Below, piece after piece: positions 1 to 13,507 of a DNA stretch of 64,000 bases. Position 1 is the stretch's first letter. The number at the start of each line of letters is the position of its first letter. Below the pieces are notes generated by a model, which saw nothing but the letters and a program-made list of their open reading frames with translations, was not told the DNA's origin and made no database searches. The stretch is from assembly GCF_013373865.1 (NCBI RefSeq), contig NC_050476.1, positions 1,720,501 through 1,784,500 on the forward strand. The letters are read 5' to 3'. Both the position numbers and the translations under genes were made by a program. This DNA comes from Monomorium pharaonis. Its lineage: Eukaryota; Arthropoda; Insecta; Hymenoptera; Formicidae.

Positions 1-462
1 ATAAGTTCTAATACCACATTGTATAAGTGCTTTATATATTAGTGGCTTATTCGATTACCTCACGGTTATACTAATAACTACTGACCCGAGACATACGGCA
101 ATTTCATCGCGTCTTGCCACCTGCTCGACGCTATTAGATTCTACTACGGTACATGAGAGTAACTTCGTTCAACGACTGTATTTCTCCCCCTTTCCCCCCT
201 CACGGAGAGTCGTCTCGTTACCGCACAATGAAGATCTGCGGAAGAGTTATTTCTATACGCGGCCATTCACGTTTTGTACGGCTAGCTAGCTAGCTCGTGC
301 CCCCCAAGCGCGCGTGCAATAATGTTGCAACAATACGGATCGTCGATCGTATCGCGAGAGGCATTACCCATTCGGCTGTCAGAGTCATATCCGGGTTGTC
401 ATAACGTATAATGGCAGATTTTTCGAACGGCAATCTCGTAATCGCATTGACGTACGCGCGCG

Positions 463-465
<3 letters not shown>

Positions 466-505
<40 letters not shown>
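466..505. repeat. (GA)n microsatellite
   Basis: An uninterrupted GA dinucleotide array of about 40 bp. It creates the false Leu-Ser open frames seen on the minus strand here. Confidence 0.95.
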
Positions 506-507
<2 letters not shown>

Positions 508-3500
508 GGAAATAATAATACGAAATCGATCTATAGAAAAAAACGGAATGTTCTGGCATTCGCCTCGGAACGACATTGCTCCCCTCCGACGGAGCTCGGA
601 TCACGACGACGTCGTCTCTTTGACGCCGGCGAATCCACGAGTCTTGCGGGGCCAAACATTTGCAACGGAGTTCGAAAGGGGTATGCACGTGAAGAGTGGC
701 GTTGAACGAAGCCCGGACGAGTTTAAAACCTGAACCTCGTCTCGAGCTTTCTCGGAGACGGGAAATCGTTTCATAAATCACGTCTCGGCTTTGCGCGCGC
801 GTGCATGGACCGCAGGATCCCCTTCTGCCTTCTCTTGTCGTTACTTCGTAGCCGGTATGACAGCATCTCCTGCATCCTGCGACGCATTCAGCAAGCGGCT
901 GTATCGCGCGCCGCCCTCGCAACCCGATCTCGCTTCGAACTTTTTCAACGAGTATTGCAGGGTCTACGCTCTCTCTCTCCTCGAACAAGGAGATGATAAC
1001 AATCCGCCTCGGGGAACCCGCCCTTTTCCATTTTATGCACAGGCTGCGGCGCGGACGTGATTTTCAGAGAGAACGCCGAAGGAACACTGTCGACGGCTCT
1101 TTGACGCGAAATAAAAGTGAACATGATAAGCGCAGGCTAAACAGAATATTTTTATACGAGAAGTAGCTTAAACGCGTCGCGTTATTATTATTTTTTAGAA
1201 TTTTTTTCATTCACGTATAACAAATAAAAGTAAACGAGGAGTGTAAATTAAATTGAATTAAACATAAATTTGTTCTTTATTGGAATAAATTGTTTTACTT
1301 TTATAAATACATTATTCGCATTATTATCGCATAGAAAATTATAAGGACGTATAATTTTCTCGAATTGGCCGTTCGAAAATTGACTGCTCGTAACAGCGCC
1401 GAAAGTCCTCCTTTTCCTCCTCGCCGAAATAACGGTAACGAGCGTCCGCGAGCTGCGGTAATCTGGACATTGTCTAGATTTAATTGGACCAGACACGATC
1501 CCGGAAACTTCCTCCTCGTTCTCGCGTCGTCGCGAAAACGATAACGAGCGGGCGAGTGTCGGCGGACGATTTCGAGTTTTAATCCGGTTAATCCCCTCGG
1601 AGGGGAAAGTTTGATTAAGTCCGCAGAGTGAGTTCGGTGTGTATAATTTCGACGAAACTTCCGGCACCCTCAGTGTGTGCGCTCGTTACACTCTTTCGGA
1701 CCGTACAGGCCGCGTCCTTCCAAGCCCCGAAAGTTGCCATCGCCAGGCATCGTCTTCTTTCGTTTCGAGAGAGTGAGAAGCGCGGTGGACGCGAGTGTCG
1801 TGCGTGACGCAAGGTCGTGTAATTTCGAGGATGTTCAGTTTCCCCGTCGGTCCAGCGTTTAACCCAGTTGCTCCGACTGCAATCTCGTCTCGAGAGTCGA
1901 ACAGGAGCCAGCCTGAAAACCGATACGTTTTCCCCGAGTGCGGAACCAGCGAGGAAAAGATGGAACTTTCCCCGGGCTTTTCTTCCGCGCCTCGCCGACG
2001 CGACGTCGATTATTATTGATTGTCATTCTGTCGCCGCTTACGCCGTCATTCCACCACCACTCATCGCTGTCGGATGACGCCCGACGATGATGGAGTTTTA
2101 GGTAAGTAAACGTCTCCCGATGCACGTGCTTGTTTATCTAGCTTTTCGATTAGAAAATGATGGCCGCCGCCGCGTTTTCTCTTTTTATCTCACGTACGGT
2201 CCATCAATCTTAATTAAAGACGATAAGCGGTATATCGTTCTTCTTTCAACTTACTCAACGCCTCAATAAAACGATACATTCCACTTTGCCGCGCGGAGCG
2301 GATTCAACGAGCCGAGTGTGTGAGGGGGCTGTCGCGCTTCTCGCTTGCATTTCTACTCCTGCTAATCCGGAGCGCGGAGTCCGAGAGAATTTCCTTCTAC
2401 CTTTATGGAAACTTGCTCATAAGCATAAATATAGCCTGGCGTAAACTGCATGCATCACATCCACGCCAACGTTGTCTCGACGGGGCACTGCTCTGTCTCC
2501 GCTCTCCGCTCCGGAGAGCATTTACATTTCGTCCTTAATCCCGCATGATGCGTCGGCCGAGTGTCCCTTTGGCGCTTTAGATTTTCTAGCAAATGTAGAC
2601 CTCCGCTCCATTAAATAAATCTGGCGATATTTCGTTCAACACAGATCTACGCGTGTCCTTCGTAGTCCTCTTTCAGGTCTGTCCGCGCGCATTCCGATAT
2701 CTCTTTCGCGTATTGCAGGTATCCGCTTCTCCGTTACATTATTCCCGTCTGGCCGCGAGCCAACCCGGAGCTCCCGCGGCCTGATATTTTACAAACGGCT
2801 CAGGCGTACACAATCCAGCGAGCGAAATTATGACGCTAATTAAACGGGTCGGTTTACGACGCGATGACTCGCGCCAAGCATCATCCCTCCTCCTACATTA
2901 TCCACGCCTCGAGGAGGATCAGCCCGGGCGCGCATTTTCCGCGAGGGGGAGAATGCGCATTTTTAACGATCTTCTCTTCCGGGCCCCTTAATAACGACGA
3001 TAAGAAGCGTGCCGTTCTTCTACGTGGGCTTCACCATGACCGTCATAACGGACGAGTTTCCAACCTCGACTCTCGCGGACGTTGATAAATAAGTTCGAAA
3101 AACAAGCTTTTGTTCCCTTCTACGCGGGCGAACAAAAGTCTTCGATCTTCTAGTCTCGAGGTGCGCTACGTCCGGCGCTTTTTCGATAATTCTTCTTCTC
3201 TCATTGCCTTCTTCGTACACGAAGATTCATTTGACGACGTTCATCTATCACAGTTTCATCTGTCCAAGTCCCACGATCTAATATATCGTAACTTGAAACA
3301 CTTGAGTCACACCTGTCCATTTCCTCTTGCCGTATGTTCGACTATATTTCCGTTATATTTCGCAAAAAGTACGAAAGCATTGTGTAAGCTATTATCCCCA
3401 CGGCGAACGAATCGATACCGCGATTGCGTGAGCGACGACACCGCAGGCACGTAATCTTGAACTTTGGCGTAATGACGTTAAATTTTATGAGACACGAAGT

Positions 3501-4161
3501 CCTATAGTCCCAGTGCCACCTTCGGAATGGTAATATGCATAAACGGATTGTCCCACAAACTTGTACGGGTTAAGTTTACCGCAACGACGACTGATTCGCA
3601 ACCGCATCGCCGATATCAACGTCATCACCGTCCTTAATGGACTGTCGTACTTCCTACCGTGTTTAACTTTCTGCAATCTAGTAAAGCATCAGGAAATTAC
3701 GATAAGATTACTTTGGCGAGGAGATAAACGAATCTTCTTTATTCTTTCGAATTTTTTATAGAGGAGCTAAGAGTAATTTGTTTCAAACCAATTGTTTTTA
3801 TTTGTACGCATACGGTTTTGGAAAAGTTTCAAACTGTGAATCTTCGTAGCTTTTGTCTCGCTTGAAAGCCTATCGATTAATCCGACGGAAGAGAATACTT
3901 GCGCGTCGTGCATCCCAGCGTTCTTGAGATTGTTCTAAGCCATCGCTAAGGAGATCGTAAAGAGATGCTAAGAGAAAAGAGGGAGAGAGAAAGAGCTATC
4001 TGCGGATACAACGGGGTGTTTAAGTGCACTTCGCCGCTCCGCACTCGAAGCAAAATGCATCACTGCTCCGCCGGAAAGTACAACATAAACCGGCCTGATA
4101 ACACCACGCGTCCGCACGTAATGCATCGGACGCACTAACCGCATCGAGTGCGCGTTATGAG

Positions 4162-4195
4162 AAAGAGAGAGAAAGAGAGAGAGAGAGAAAGAGAG
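4162..4195. repeat. Imperfect (GA)n microsatellite
   Basis: A GA-rich array of about 34 bp interrupted by GAAA units. Confidence 0.85.
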
Positions 4196-6952
4196 CATTC
4201 TAAAAAGAAGATGTGTGCTCTAGCACGGGACACGCGTTATAAAAATGAATCTTTTCTCCTTAAATTTCTTCAAGACGCGCGGTCTTTCTTTCCCTCTTCG
4301 CCTCTTTTTGTCGCCTCACCCAATCTTTCTCTCCTTTTCATCTCTTGGCGCTCCCTCCTCTCTTCTTTCCCCTGCCATCCCCCTCTCCACGGCTTCTCTA
4401 ATGTGTGCCGGTGGGTCGATCGGTATCTAGGTCGCAGGTTTTGGCAGTAACGGCCCACACCCTCCCCGTCCTCCTCCTTTCTCTGCATCAACGCCACCCC
4501 TTTGTCGAAACGCAACATTGCGCCGTATCTATCGTGGATTTACGCAAATTTCAATTCTTGTATACGCGTGTCCTCTGCGCCAAACTTTTCTTTTTCATCA
4601 CATCGTAACGACTGTTTTTACAAATTGTTAGCTCGCCCTGCAGAGATCTCGTCTCACTATTAGTTTAACGTGACATTTTAAACGGAGGTTAAAACGAGGT
4701 TTGAACGAGGGGGCGTAATTTTCTGAAAAAGTCGCCCGAAAGATTATTTTAAGATAATATATGATACGCTTTATGCGCGGCCAGATTATGAGCGGAACAT
4801 TAAATATCCTTTTCACGGGCCGATCGATCGTTGCGACGCGATCGGTCTAATGGCCATTAATGCCGCGTAAATACGGCGTAACGCGTTGTTGACCCAAACA
4901 AAATTTCCCGACCGTATTATCGAGCCGTTGCATTAGTCTCGAACCCTATTAAATCCCCGGTGCTTTCGTCAAGAGTTCGTTACGGGATAACGGGATTGGC
5001 ACGGGTCGTCCTCAATGCGCTCGCGTGTGTCAAAGCGCTCATTACGATAACGCAATAATTCTCGCCTAAATGCGGGAAAATGGAAGGAAAAAAATTTTTT
5101 TTCTTTAACACAATCGCGTTTTTCCAACGACGGCTACAACGACGAATACCGGATGATTTGAAGTTCAGTGCGATTTTCCGGCTTCCCCGTAGAGAACGTG
5201 AAAGACGATTGTTTGGGTCAACTCGATATCGCTGGCGCGATGTTTCGACGAATTACGGCAGAATATTAAGTATCACGAACGTAACGCGATCGGCGCAAAG
5301 ATAAAATCTTTACATTGTTGATCTACGCGTTAGGTCCACGCGTGTCAACGTACAGTTTCGTTATCGTACCTCGCGTCTCTCCGAGTTTCTACAGTATTTA
5401 TTACGACAGAACCGTACATTGACGGTAACGATGAAAGTTCGCCACGTGCGAGCGACTTACGTAACATCGCCGGATCGTTCGCCATATCCCGATATAATTC
5501 GCGTCCCTCGTAAATTCGCGCGGAATTCCGATCGAGTTCCTCGCGAATCCTCGAACGGCTACGTTAGCGATATTGATAATTCAAGCCCTCTATTGTGGCG
5601 GCACTTAATCCCGTTGGAACTCAATCACTCGACCATAATGCCCTTCGAGGGATACGGGTTGGGGATGCGCCCTTCACTTCGAATTCCATCGATTCGCGAG
5701 ATCGCAGGTGTCTCAACGATCGTCAAGGATTATCTGTTAGAGGATATTTTAAATATGACGCTGCTTCATTTTGATTTTCATGACAATATTTTTCAGTGCC
5801 ACACTTTTCACCTTTAGCTTCATGATTTTAGCTAAAATAAACTCGACAGAATAATAAATGCCAGCGCAACTTCTGACGGAAAGGCGAAGGTATTTTTTTC
5901 CGTTAAAAAATTTGCACTTTGTAGGAAATCCAGATGAAGCGCGCTTTTGATTGTTTGCGCGAGCTTGTGAAAACTCGCGGAACGTCTCCATCGAAAGCGG
6001 CGGGGACGATGGCACCCGCGGGGGCGTGCGCAAAGGGAAAATGGGTTAATGCGGATCTACGAACGCGCGCGCACACACACACGTGAATCAATTTGCGAAT
6101 CTATATTTGCGTCCCGCGCAAACCGAACGCGAGCGTTTCAAGAGAAATCGCGTCGACGTCGGGATGGAAAAAGTATCGGCGGCGATGCGCGCGTCAATCA
6201 GCCGACCGCGCGGCTGGAAAATTGAGAGGACTAAAAAAAAAAATGGCCAGGATGGCCAGGGCTTTCGCAAGCTGTCGCGAGCTCTCGAAGGCGACGGTGA
6301 CGGCAAGCTTGTCCGCGGCTATTTGACGTCTTAATTGATGCGCCTTTCCTCGTGTCTGGATACGTTTATACGTTATATATCACGATCATTTATTTATAAC
6401 GAAACGAGAAGTTTGTACGGAAAGGAAATGGTGAAAAGGAAGAAAACGCGGGCCGCAGTAGCGTTACATGTAACATCTGACGTGTATATTGCATCTCGTG
6501 TCTTTCACGGGTGACTTTATAAAATCCACCGCCTGTCAAATGCCGATCTTCGGTCGCCCGTGTCACGCATACATTACCTAACATAAACACGATGCATCGG
6601 ATGTTCTAATGATTATCAGAACCGCTTCTGGCGCCGAGCGCGCGCACCCTCGTCTACGAATAGGAGATGATTCAGCCGCCTCTAAAGCGTCTCCCCGACT
6701 CCGACGGAGCAAAAGAACAATGCAAGCACGATCGGCGGTGCGGCGGATTGTCTCGCGCGTGTATGCAACGCGACGCAGCGCGTCTGCGTCGCACGTGGAG
6801 CGGCCGTCTATGAATAAACACGCGATCGCGGACCTGCATCGCTTCGGCCGATGCACGCCGATCACCTGAATCTCGTGGGCGTAGGACGCGAAAGATTACC
6901 GTACGATTCAAATACGATTTGATCGTCACGCATTTGTCATCAGTGAAAAATA

Positions 6953-6993
6953 AACCATTACTCTGGGAAAAATAGTTTTCCCAAAATATGGTT
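6953..6993. repeat. Short imperfect hairpin
   Basis: AACCAT...TGGGAAAA pairs with TTTTCCCA...ATGGTT across a loop of about 4 nt. It sits at the left edge of an AT-rich block of transposon-like sequence. Confidence 0.5.
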
Positions 6994-7007
6994 ATAATCA
7001 TGGAACT

Positions 7008-7277
7008 CACAATTAAGTAATCAAATTGTTTGGATTGCTCGTAACTCTCTATCGTGGAAAAAATTTTGACCGGTAGTTAAACAACTTAATATATTGGTTT
7101 ATGCCTCACTTAAATAAAAATTATCTTTGCGTAACTAGATATCGATAGAACTAATTAAGAGATTTGAAATAGAATTAATAGTTAATTGCAATACTTAGTT
7201 AATATAGGATTAATGTGAAAAAATAAACGTAAAATTAAAATTAAGAACAATCTAAATAATTTGATTACTTAATCGTG
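7008..7277. mobile_element. MITE-like element with terminal inverted repeats
   Basis: An AT-rich block of about 270 bp is bounded by inverted repeats of about 23 bp: 7008-7030 reads CAC..TTAAGTAATCAAATTGTTT, and 7254-7277 holds its near-perfect reverse complement (AAATAATTTGATTACTTAA..GTG). There is no coding capacity. Size, composition and termini fit a non-autonomous DNA transposon. No target-site duplication was identified with confidence. Confidence 0.55.
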
Positions 7278-7284
7278 GACCCCG

Positions 7285-7365
7285 GAGCGATATATATATT
7301 AACTCTTGAAATACCAGAGTGTCCTTGACCACATTAATGATATTTCAAGTTTTAATATATCGCTC
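7285..7365. repeat. Inverted repeat with about 25-29 nt arms
   Basis: The arm at 7285-7313 (starting GAGCGATATAT, ending TTGAAATA) is the near reverse complement of 7341-7365 (TATTTCAAG..ATATATCGCTC), with a 27-nt loop. It directly follows the 7008-7277 element and precedes a tandem repeat block. Confidence 0.6.
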
Positions 7366-7700
7366 TGTTGATATTAATATTTTAATCGATTGCCTTCAGA
7401 TTTGTTTTTCGACGAAACAATTAATTCTTAATCGCTCACAACTTAAAACTTCTTGCGTGCTAAGTCTTAATATATCTCTGTAGGAATTAATACTTCAATC
7501 CGTCCTCTTCGGGTCTTAATTCGGTGAGACGATTAATTTTCGATCGCTCATAACTTGAACCTTTTTGATATTCCGCGTGCTAAGACCTAAAATACATCTC
7601 CGTAGGGAATTAATACTTCAATCGGTCGTCCGCAGCTTCGCATCTTAATTCGGTGAAAGGATTAATTTTCAATCGGTTGTAATTTGAAACTTCTTAGAAT
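7363..7700. repeat. Diverged tandem repeat, period about 120 bp, about 3 copies
   Basis: Copies begin near 7363, 7480 and 7602. Shared blocks in order are TTAATACTTCAAT, TCTTAATTCGGTGA, GATTAATTTTC, AATCG(C/G)T..AACTT and GCGTGCTAAG(T/A)C. The first copy is the most diverged. It carries no open frame. Confidence 0.7.
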
Positions 7701-7770
7701 TCTTATCAAAGAACTATTCGGTATCTCTATTTAAAGTAGATTCCAAAACGGCTTCTCTAAAACAATTCGA

Positions 7771-7803
7771 ATGTGTGCGTGTGTGTATATATATATATAT
7801 ATT
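7771..7803. repeat. Compound (GT)n(TA)n microsatellite
   Basis: A short GTGTGTG run passes into about ten TA units. Confidence 0.85.
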
Positions 7804-9675
7804 ACGTACGTGTGTTTATATAAGTACTCTGTGTATAATGATTTTTCATTAGCTTCCAACAAAGTCTTTGATGCTTGAGAACCTTTGTTCGTTGTTTGCC
7901 TAAAGTGCTAAGTATTCTTGTCAGTTCTAACAATGACGACTTTGATGTCCTCGCTGCAGAATTCGTGGAACATTGCGCGTCTTAAAAAAAAAGAGTCGAA
8001 TCTTTTACGGCTGTGTTGCTCGTCTCTAATAGACGAGCTGCTAATGGCGAAGCCCACTTTAAACAGAGATATGTAACACATAAATGTTTCTCCTATTCTC
8101 TAAACTGAACTCCAAAGCAATAAAATCTTACTGATGCTATATCAATCAGTGACATATGCGGTGACATATTTCCCTCTTAATTAAAATCAGTGAAAGATAG
8201 AGAATAATAATTGACAATTGACGTTTATAAGCGCAGCAAATATATAAGCAAATCAATCATCAATAATAATACATTGATTCCAATCTAGAGAGAACCTAGT
8301 TCTGTTTCATTTAATCTGCTTTTCTCGATTACTTGTTCTCTCGAGCTACTTGTAATATCAATTTCTCCCTCTCATTGCAATTGATCATTTCCTGTCGCGA
8401 AGCGAAAATACCTCGCGACATATATAACTCTACGGAAAACCATTTTGCTGATCCTTTCTAAAATTTTTTCAGGAGACATCCCTCGAACGAACGGTCGCGT
8501 ATCTGATCGTAGCTTCGCCGATCCAACTTCCCGCGAGCAGTAATTTTCAGTGTCGTTGCATCGTCACGGTGATAATTACCCCGACGTATCCCCGTGGTTG
8601 CCTTAACGATCTCGAGCGAAAAGCCGTCAAGTACGAAACGGTTGTCGTCTATCTCCCGGGGGAAAAGTCATCGGCGCGGTCCGCTTTAACTTTACAAGCT
8701 CAAGCCTCGCGAAGGCTTCAGCGGGGGGTACGAAAATACGTGTCCTCTCCGTGCATCGATAATTTATTCCTTCGGTTGCAGCAGCGATTTTTCCGACGTG
8801 TCAGCGACACTTTTACCGCTATATTTTATACGTCCGCCCGCATGCACGCGATGCGGCGCGTCTCGTTGCACCCAGCTGCTCTTGATGCGCGCTACGTCTC
8901 CTCGTCAAGCACGGGAAGGCAATAATAATAATATATGTCGTGTTGGCGCGGGGGAATCGATATACAAGATGCATACATGCATAAATAATCCCACTCCACA
9001 CCGCGGACGTGGCTGACTCCGGGCGTGTGAACGATACTTCCGATGTTTGAAGAGGGAGAGGTGAAAAAAAAAGTCAAACGCCACTGTTCGCAACGAACTC
9101 GGCGTGACGAACGTATCGCGAAATTTACATAGATTGCGTGACGATACGCTACAGCTCGGCGCATGGAACATTTTTTTACTCAGGAGTACTCGGGGGGAGA
9201 GAGAGAGAGAGAGAGAACCGCGCTTGGATTGTTCGTAATTATTCGAATTATCCGGGCGCTCGTTTTACGGCGTATCACGACGAGGATGAGGGAACTTTAA
9301 AACGGATAGCTTTAATTTCTCGGACGCAGTTGCGCCAGGCTAGCACGGGGAGATGCACAGGAGGAACATAGGAGAGACAGCTGGCGGTCGATATCCAGCG
9401 AGGCTGGCGCACTTGGCCTACGCGAGGTCCAACGCTTATCTATTATGTCCCGGTCATATCGCGAACAATAACCGCGCGCGGAGAGACTCTCGAATTTGTC
9501 GTCGAGCCACGCCGCACTGTAGCGGGCGCGAAACGGCCGTGTAATCTCGGCATACTTTATTAAACTGGGCCAGCGTAATTTGCGCAACAGAGGAAGAGAG
9601 CCGGAGCCGCTTCTTGCTCCGAAAATAGTTTCGTTGTAATTGCGAGCGCAATACGCCTTCGCGATCGAGGAATCA

Positions 9676-9679
<4 letters not shown>

Positions 9680-9733
<54 letters not shown>
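9680..9733. repeat. (CT)n microsatellite
   Basis: A perfect CT array of about 54 bp. Confidence 0.95.
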
Positions 9734-9735
<2 letters not shown>

Positions 9736-10197
9736 GGCGGAGCGCAGCGGCGGTTAAATTTCACTTTAATATTCATCTCGACCGAGTTTGACTTCGAAGT
9801 TCGCGGCGGACGCGCTTCTTCTTCTTCTTCTTCAGCCGCGTTCTCGCGATCAAAAGCTCCCTTCCTCTCGCAGAACGAATATACAGCGACGCGGAATCGG
9901 GGCGTGTCTCTCGCGCGAGGATTTGTGCTCCGAATAGACGTTTGAATTTCGAGCTCGCACAGGGACCCTCTAGTTATCTCCCTAACGCGAGTATCTTAGC
10001 GTAAGCACCGAATAGGACGAGTCTACGGGCCCTTTCGTAGAAGTTTACTCTTTTTTTTTTCTACTTCTCCGGGGAACAGATTCAAGTTACTTACGTAATA
10101 TCTATGGTTCAGTGACATCTTTCCTGCGTGTCTTCCTTCATCGGCCGCTTTCCCTTCGCCTAGGAACTCGCGCGTCGCGGCGTCGCGGCGGTTTCCA

Positions 10198-10243
10198 TGC
10201 CTCTCCTCTCTCTTTCTCTCTCACTCTCTCTCTATCTCTCTTT
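10198..10243. repeat. Interrupted (CT)n microsatellite
   Basis: A CT-rich tract with scattered interruptions. Confidence 0.8.
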
Positions 10244-10558
10244 TCGTTCTAGCTTCGGTCTAGTCGATATTCGACGAAGTGTCCCAGGTGCCGGGATGTT
10301 CCTCGAGGTGCTCCGTCTTCGCGGGAAGAACGTGCGCGGAAGGCAAAATTTCTCGGGCGTACAACGGAGGAGGATATCTCGCGCGCGCACATCGACAAGT
10401 CGTCGCTATCGCCTTCCTACATGGGCAGTGTTATCCTTTCCCCCCGGGGGCGCGATATCAGTCTTACATATTTATTGTCGGGGTTCCGCACTTATCTCCG
10501 GCGTCGTCATTATTGTCGCTTTTGCTCGCGATTGTTTCCTATACATCTGGGTCATACA

Positions 10559-10598
10559 TACGTCGTCGTCGTCATCGTCGTCGTCGTCGTCGTCGAGC
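10559..10598. repeat. (CGT)n trinucleotide repeat
   Basis: About 12 CGT units with one CAT interruption. A similar CGT tract lies at about 11,528-11,556. Confidence 0.9.
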
Positions 10599-11527
10599 TA
10601 TCTTGCTCTCCTTCTCTCGACTCTCCCGCGCACTATCTGGCCGTAAAACAGATTTTATTCCGTTGCGTCCGAAGGACTGTCCTGCGAAAAGAATCCCAGA
10701 ATGTATTTGGAGAACAATCCGCGGCCTTAAACGTCTTCTAAAGTCGGCACGGAATCGCGCGCGACCGCGTTTTTCTTTTTCTCTTTTTGTTTTCTTTTTT
10801 GACACGAATCGCTTTAACTATGAGAGCCCACGTTTATTTATCCCGCGAGTCGAGTTAAATTCACGAGATACTCGGTGATCCCCGCTCGCTGAAAAATATT
10901 ACGAATAATAAAAATTTTAATGCGGACCTAGAGGCGGAAACGTTACGTGTATTTTTAAGGGAGAGAGACATATATATCTCTCTCTTTTTTACGAATAAAT
11001 TATATTATACGGTTGGAGGAAGGAAAAAAATATGGTCCACGGTTTTTTTCCGCTGAAACTTATCGTGCGTAAGTTTTCAGCAAAAACACAATCCGGAGCT
11101 GCTTAACATTTTAATGGATACTTCTTCACGCTTTTGCGAGAGATATAATTCATGCGAATCGTCTGGTTTTTTTCAATTGTGTGTTACGTTAATTTTCTTT
11201 TTTTTTAACTATGAACGAAAACACAAAAGAGACAAGACACTTCTTTCATACTTTGGGATTTACATTTGTCCGCTGTCGTCGTTGTCGAGGCTTCTTTGCG
11301 CGAATGCGATTTGCCCTTTTTCGTTCGTCGCGCAATCCGTGTCTTATCGTATCGGCCGCTGGCTAATATTGCACAAGTATAAATAGTGCGCATGCAAAAC
11401 GTCACTGTTATGGGTCGGGGCTTTTAGCTCCGCCTGTAAAAACGTCGCAGTCCATTAGTGGTGCCGTCGACGATGCGACGTTACTTCGCGTGCGCGCGAT
11501 GCAAAAATTTAACGCTGCTCCGCGTCC

Positions 11528-11556
11528 GTCGTCGTCGTCGTTGTCGTCGTCGTCCG
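11528..11556. repeat. (CGT)n trinucleotide repeat
   Basis: About nine GTC/CGT units with one TTG interruption. Confidence 0.85.
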
Positions 11557-13478
11557 CGCTGGAAGAATGCACTGTCCGACTGTTATTACCCGCGCTGTTC
11601 GTAACGAAACGGAAATAAAATCGTATGCGCGACGTAGAACGCGCCTTATGGCCCGTCCGAGGCGTTAAAAAAATATACGACAGGGAGCCCGCGTCGGCGA
11701 GCAAAGCGGAACGCGATTTCTCGAATCTCACGCGCTTTATCGTCCGTTTCACGGAAAGCTATCGCCGATGATAAAAAATGAAGCTTGTTTGGCACAGTCT
11801 TTTTTTTATCTCATTATTTCGTTTATTAATACGAATTATTAATATGAATGTTGATGAAAATGGACGAGTTAATACTGATGCTAATTATATCGCTGTAAAA
11901 AAACTGATAGAAATTTTATTTAATAATTTTACACACAGAAAAATTAATTCTACTGCTAAGAAAAGGACGTACTCGATTTATTACTTTCTTTTTAGTAACA
12001 ATTATCTTTAACGAAAAATGTCTTTTTGATAATAGTCTTGCAATATATTCTTCTTACAAATTTTATTATCGTGTATTTAAGGGAAGAATTTTGAAGTTAT
12101 TATAAAAATTGTATTCAAGATAAATCAGAGAATAATAAGCGGGCCAAATTTTTCTTTTAACTTATCCTTGATTGGAATATTAAATTATTAAGATTCCAGA
12201 ATATATTTTGAATAAATTTGATGCTTGTAACCTAAATAGATATGTGTATTTATGTTATATTTAACATAATATTTAATTGATACTTAATTAGATATACATT
12301 TTTTCCACACATGTACACACACATATAATATGTACACAGTTTATTTAAAGTAAATCTTGTTTCAGCAAACCGTTATTATCAAAAAAAAATTCTTTACAGT
12401 GATAATCGTTACTTGCATAAAATAAGAAAACTAAAAGTTGAGTCATCACTTTTCTTATATAGTAAGAGAGTGATGCTTTTCTGCGTACACGCGGCTTGAT
12501 TCTTCAGCGACCTCGAAGATAAGTATCTTTTAATCCGACACAGATTTCTGCCGGTCGCAGAGATCGGCGACGCGCCGTCGCGCCGGCTATTGTTCCTCTC
12601 GTTTCGAGACTCCGAAGTGTTGCCGTTGCTGCCAATATCGGCACCGAGACGACGCAATATCGGGTCACGAAGTCCAGTCTCGTGTCCCTGGCAGCAGCCG
12701 GCCCGATAACTCACGCGACGACGCACCGACGAGACGGCCATTAATTCGATCGAATTTACCCCCTAATTACCGTTGAATTAACCCCCGTAACTACCGTTGA
12801 GATTTCGCGCCAAGCGATTTGCTCCCCGCGCCTCTTCTCGATATTACTAAACGATGCATCGCGACGCATCAGGGCCCAAATTACGGACACGGACGTTGAT
12901 CGATTGTTCGAGAATCGATTTCATCGGTCCCGTTTTAAACGTGATATTTAACGACGGTTGGCAGACGCGAGTTGGCATTTCACGAACTCTTTCTGCATAA
13001 TTGCATTTTCTTAAATAAAAAATTTCTCATGTGCCTCTTGCATCGCGCAACGACGTGTCTCTTCATCAATCAATATCGTGGAGCCGTGTGACATGAATAA
13101 TTAACTGTTACGTAACGGTTCGAGGCTCTGGCGCTGCCTCTTGATCGGCTATCGCGAGATTTGCAGATTTACGATGGCGTTGGTTATGCAGTTGCATTTT
13201 TTACAGAATCGACTCCAGGTCGCAATCGCATCGGGGTACATATATCGTTCGCGAGTAAACGGAAATCGGTCGATTTTATCGCCAACGATTTATTTCCGAT
13301 CTCCATCCTAGCTTCCAATCGGGGTGTCTATCTACTAGCGCTGACTAGCGATCGATCGATCGGACATCAATTACGCAGGAACGCGTGACGCCGGCAGAAA
13401 CGTTGTATTTTTCCGCAACGCCCGCGGCGAAATTCCAACGGTCTGTCGATCGTTAATTTAAAAAACATGCATCGCGAC

Positions 13479-13507
13479 TCTCTCTCTTTCTCTCTCTCTC
13501 TCTCTTT
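13479..13507. repeat. Short (CT)n microsatellite
   Basis: A CT array with a single TTT interruption. Confidence 0.85.

Larger units (their letters stand above)
1..6950. other. CG-rich noncoding stretch, no gene recognised
   Basis: Open frames here are short, overlap on both strands and have low-complexity translations such as Leu-Ser or Arg-Glu runs from GA/CT repeats. None resembles a protein I recognise and none joins to a neighbour through in-phase splice sites. The background is rich in CpG and in NF-kB-like or GA-rich low-complexity tracts of no clear meaning. It could be intergenic DNA or part of a long intron. The longest frame, 290-988 on the minus strand, is built partly from the (GA)n repeat at 466-505 and I treat it as spurious. 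Confidence 0.6.

Noticed and set aside
290..988. 232-codon open frame on the minus strand
   Set aside because: It runs through the (GA)n repeat, has a Leu-Ser run and Arg-rich composition typical of CG-rich random frames, overlaps other frames and resembles no family.
10279..10878. 199-codon open frame on the plus strand
   Set aside because: It spans a CGT trinucleotide repeat read as an Arg run. There are no recognisable motifs and competing frames of similar length lie in the other phases.
11770..12450. AT-rich island as a transposon
   Set aside because: The composition is suggestive but I could not find matching inverted ends or a target-site duplication.
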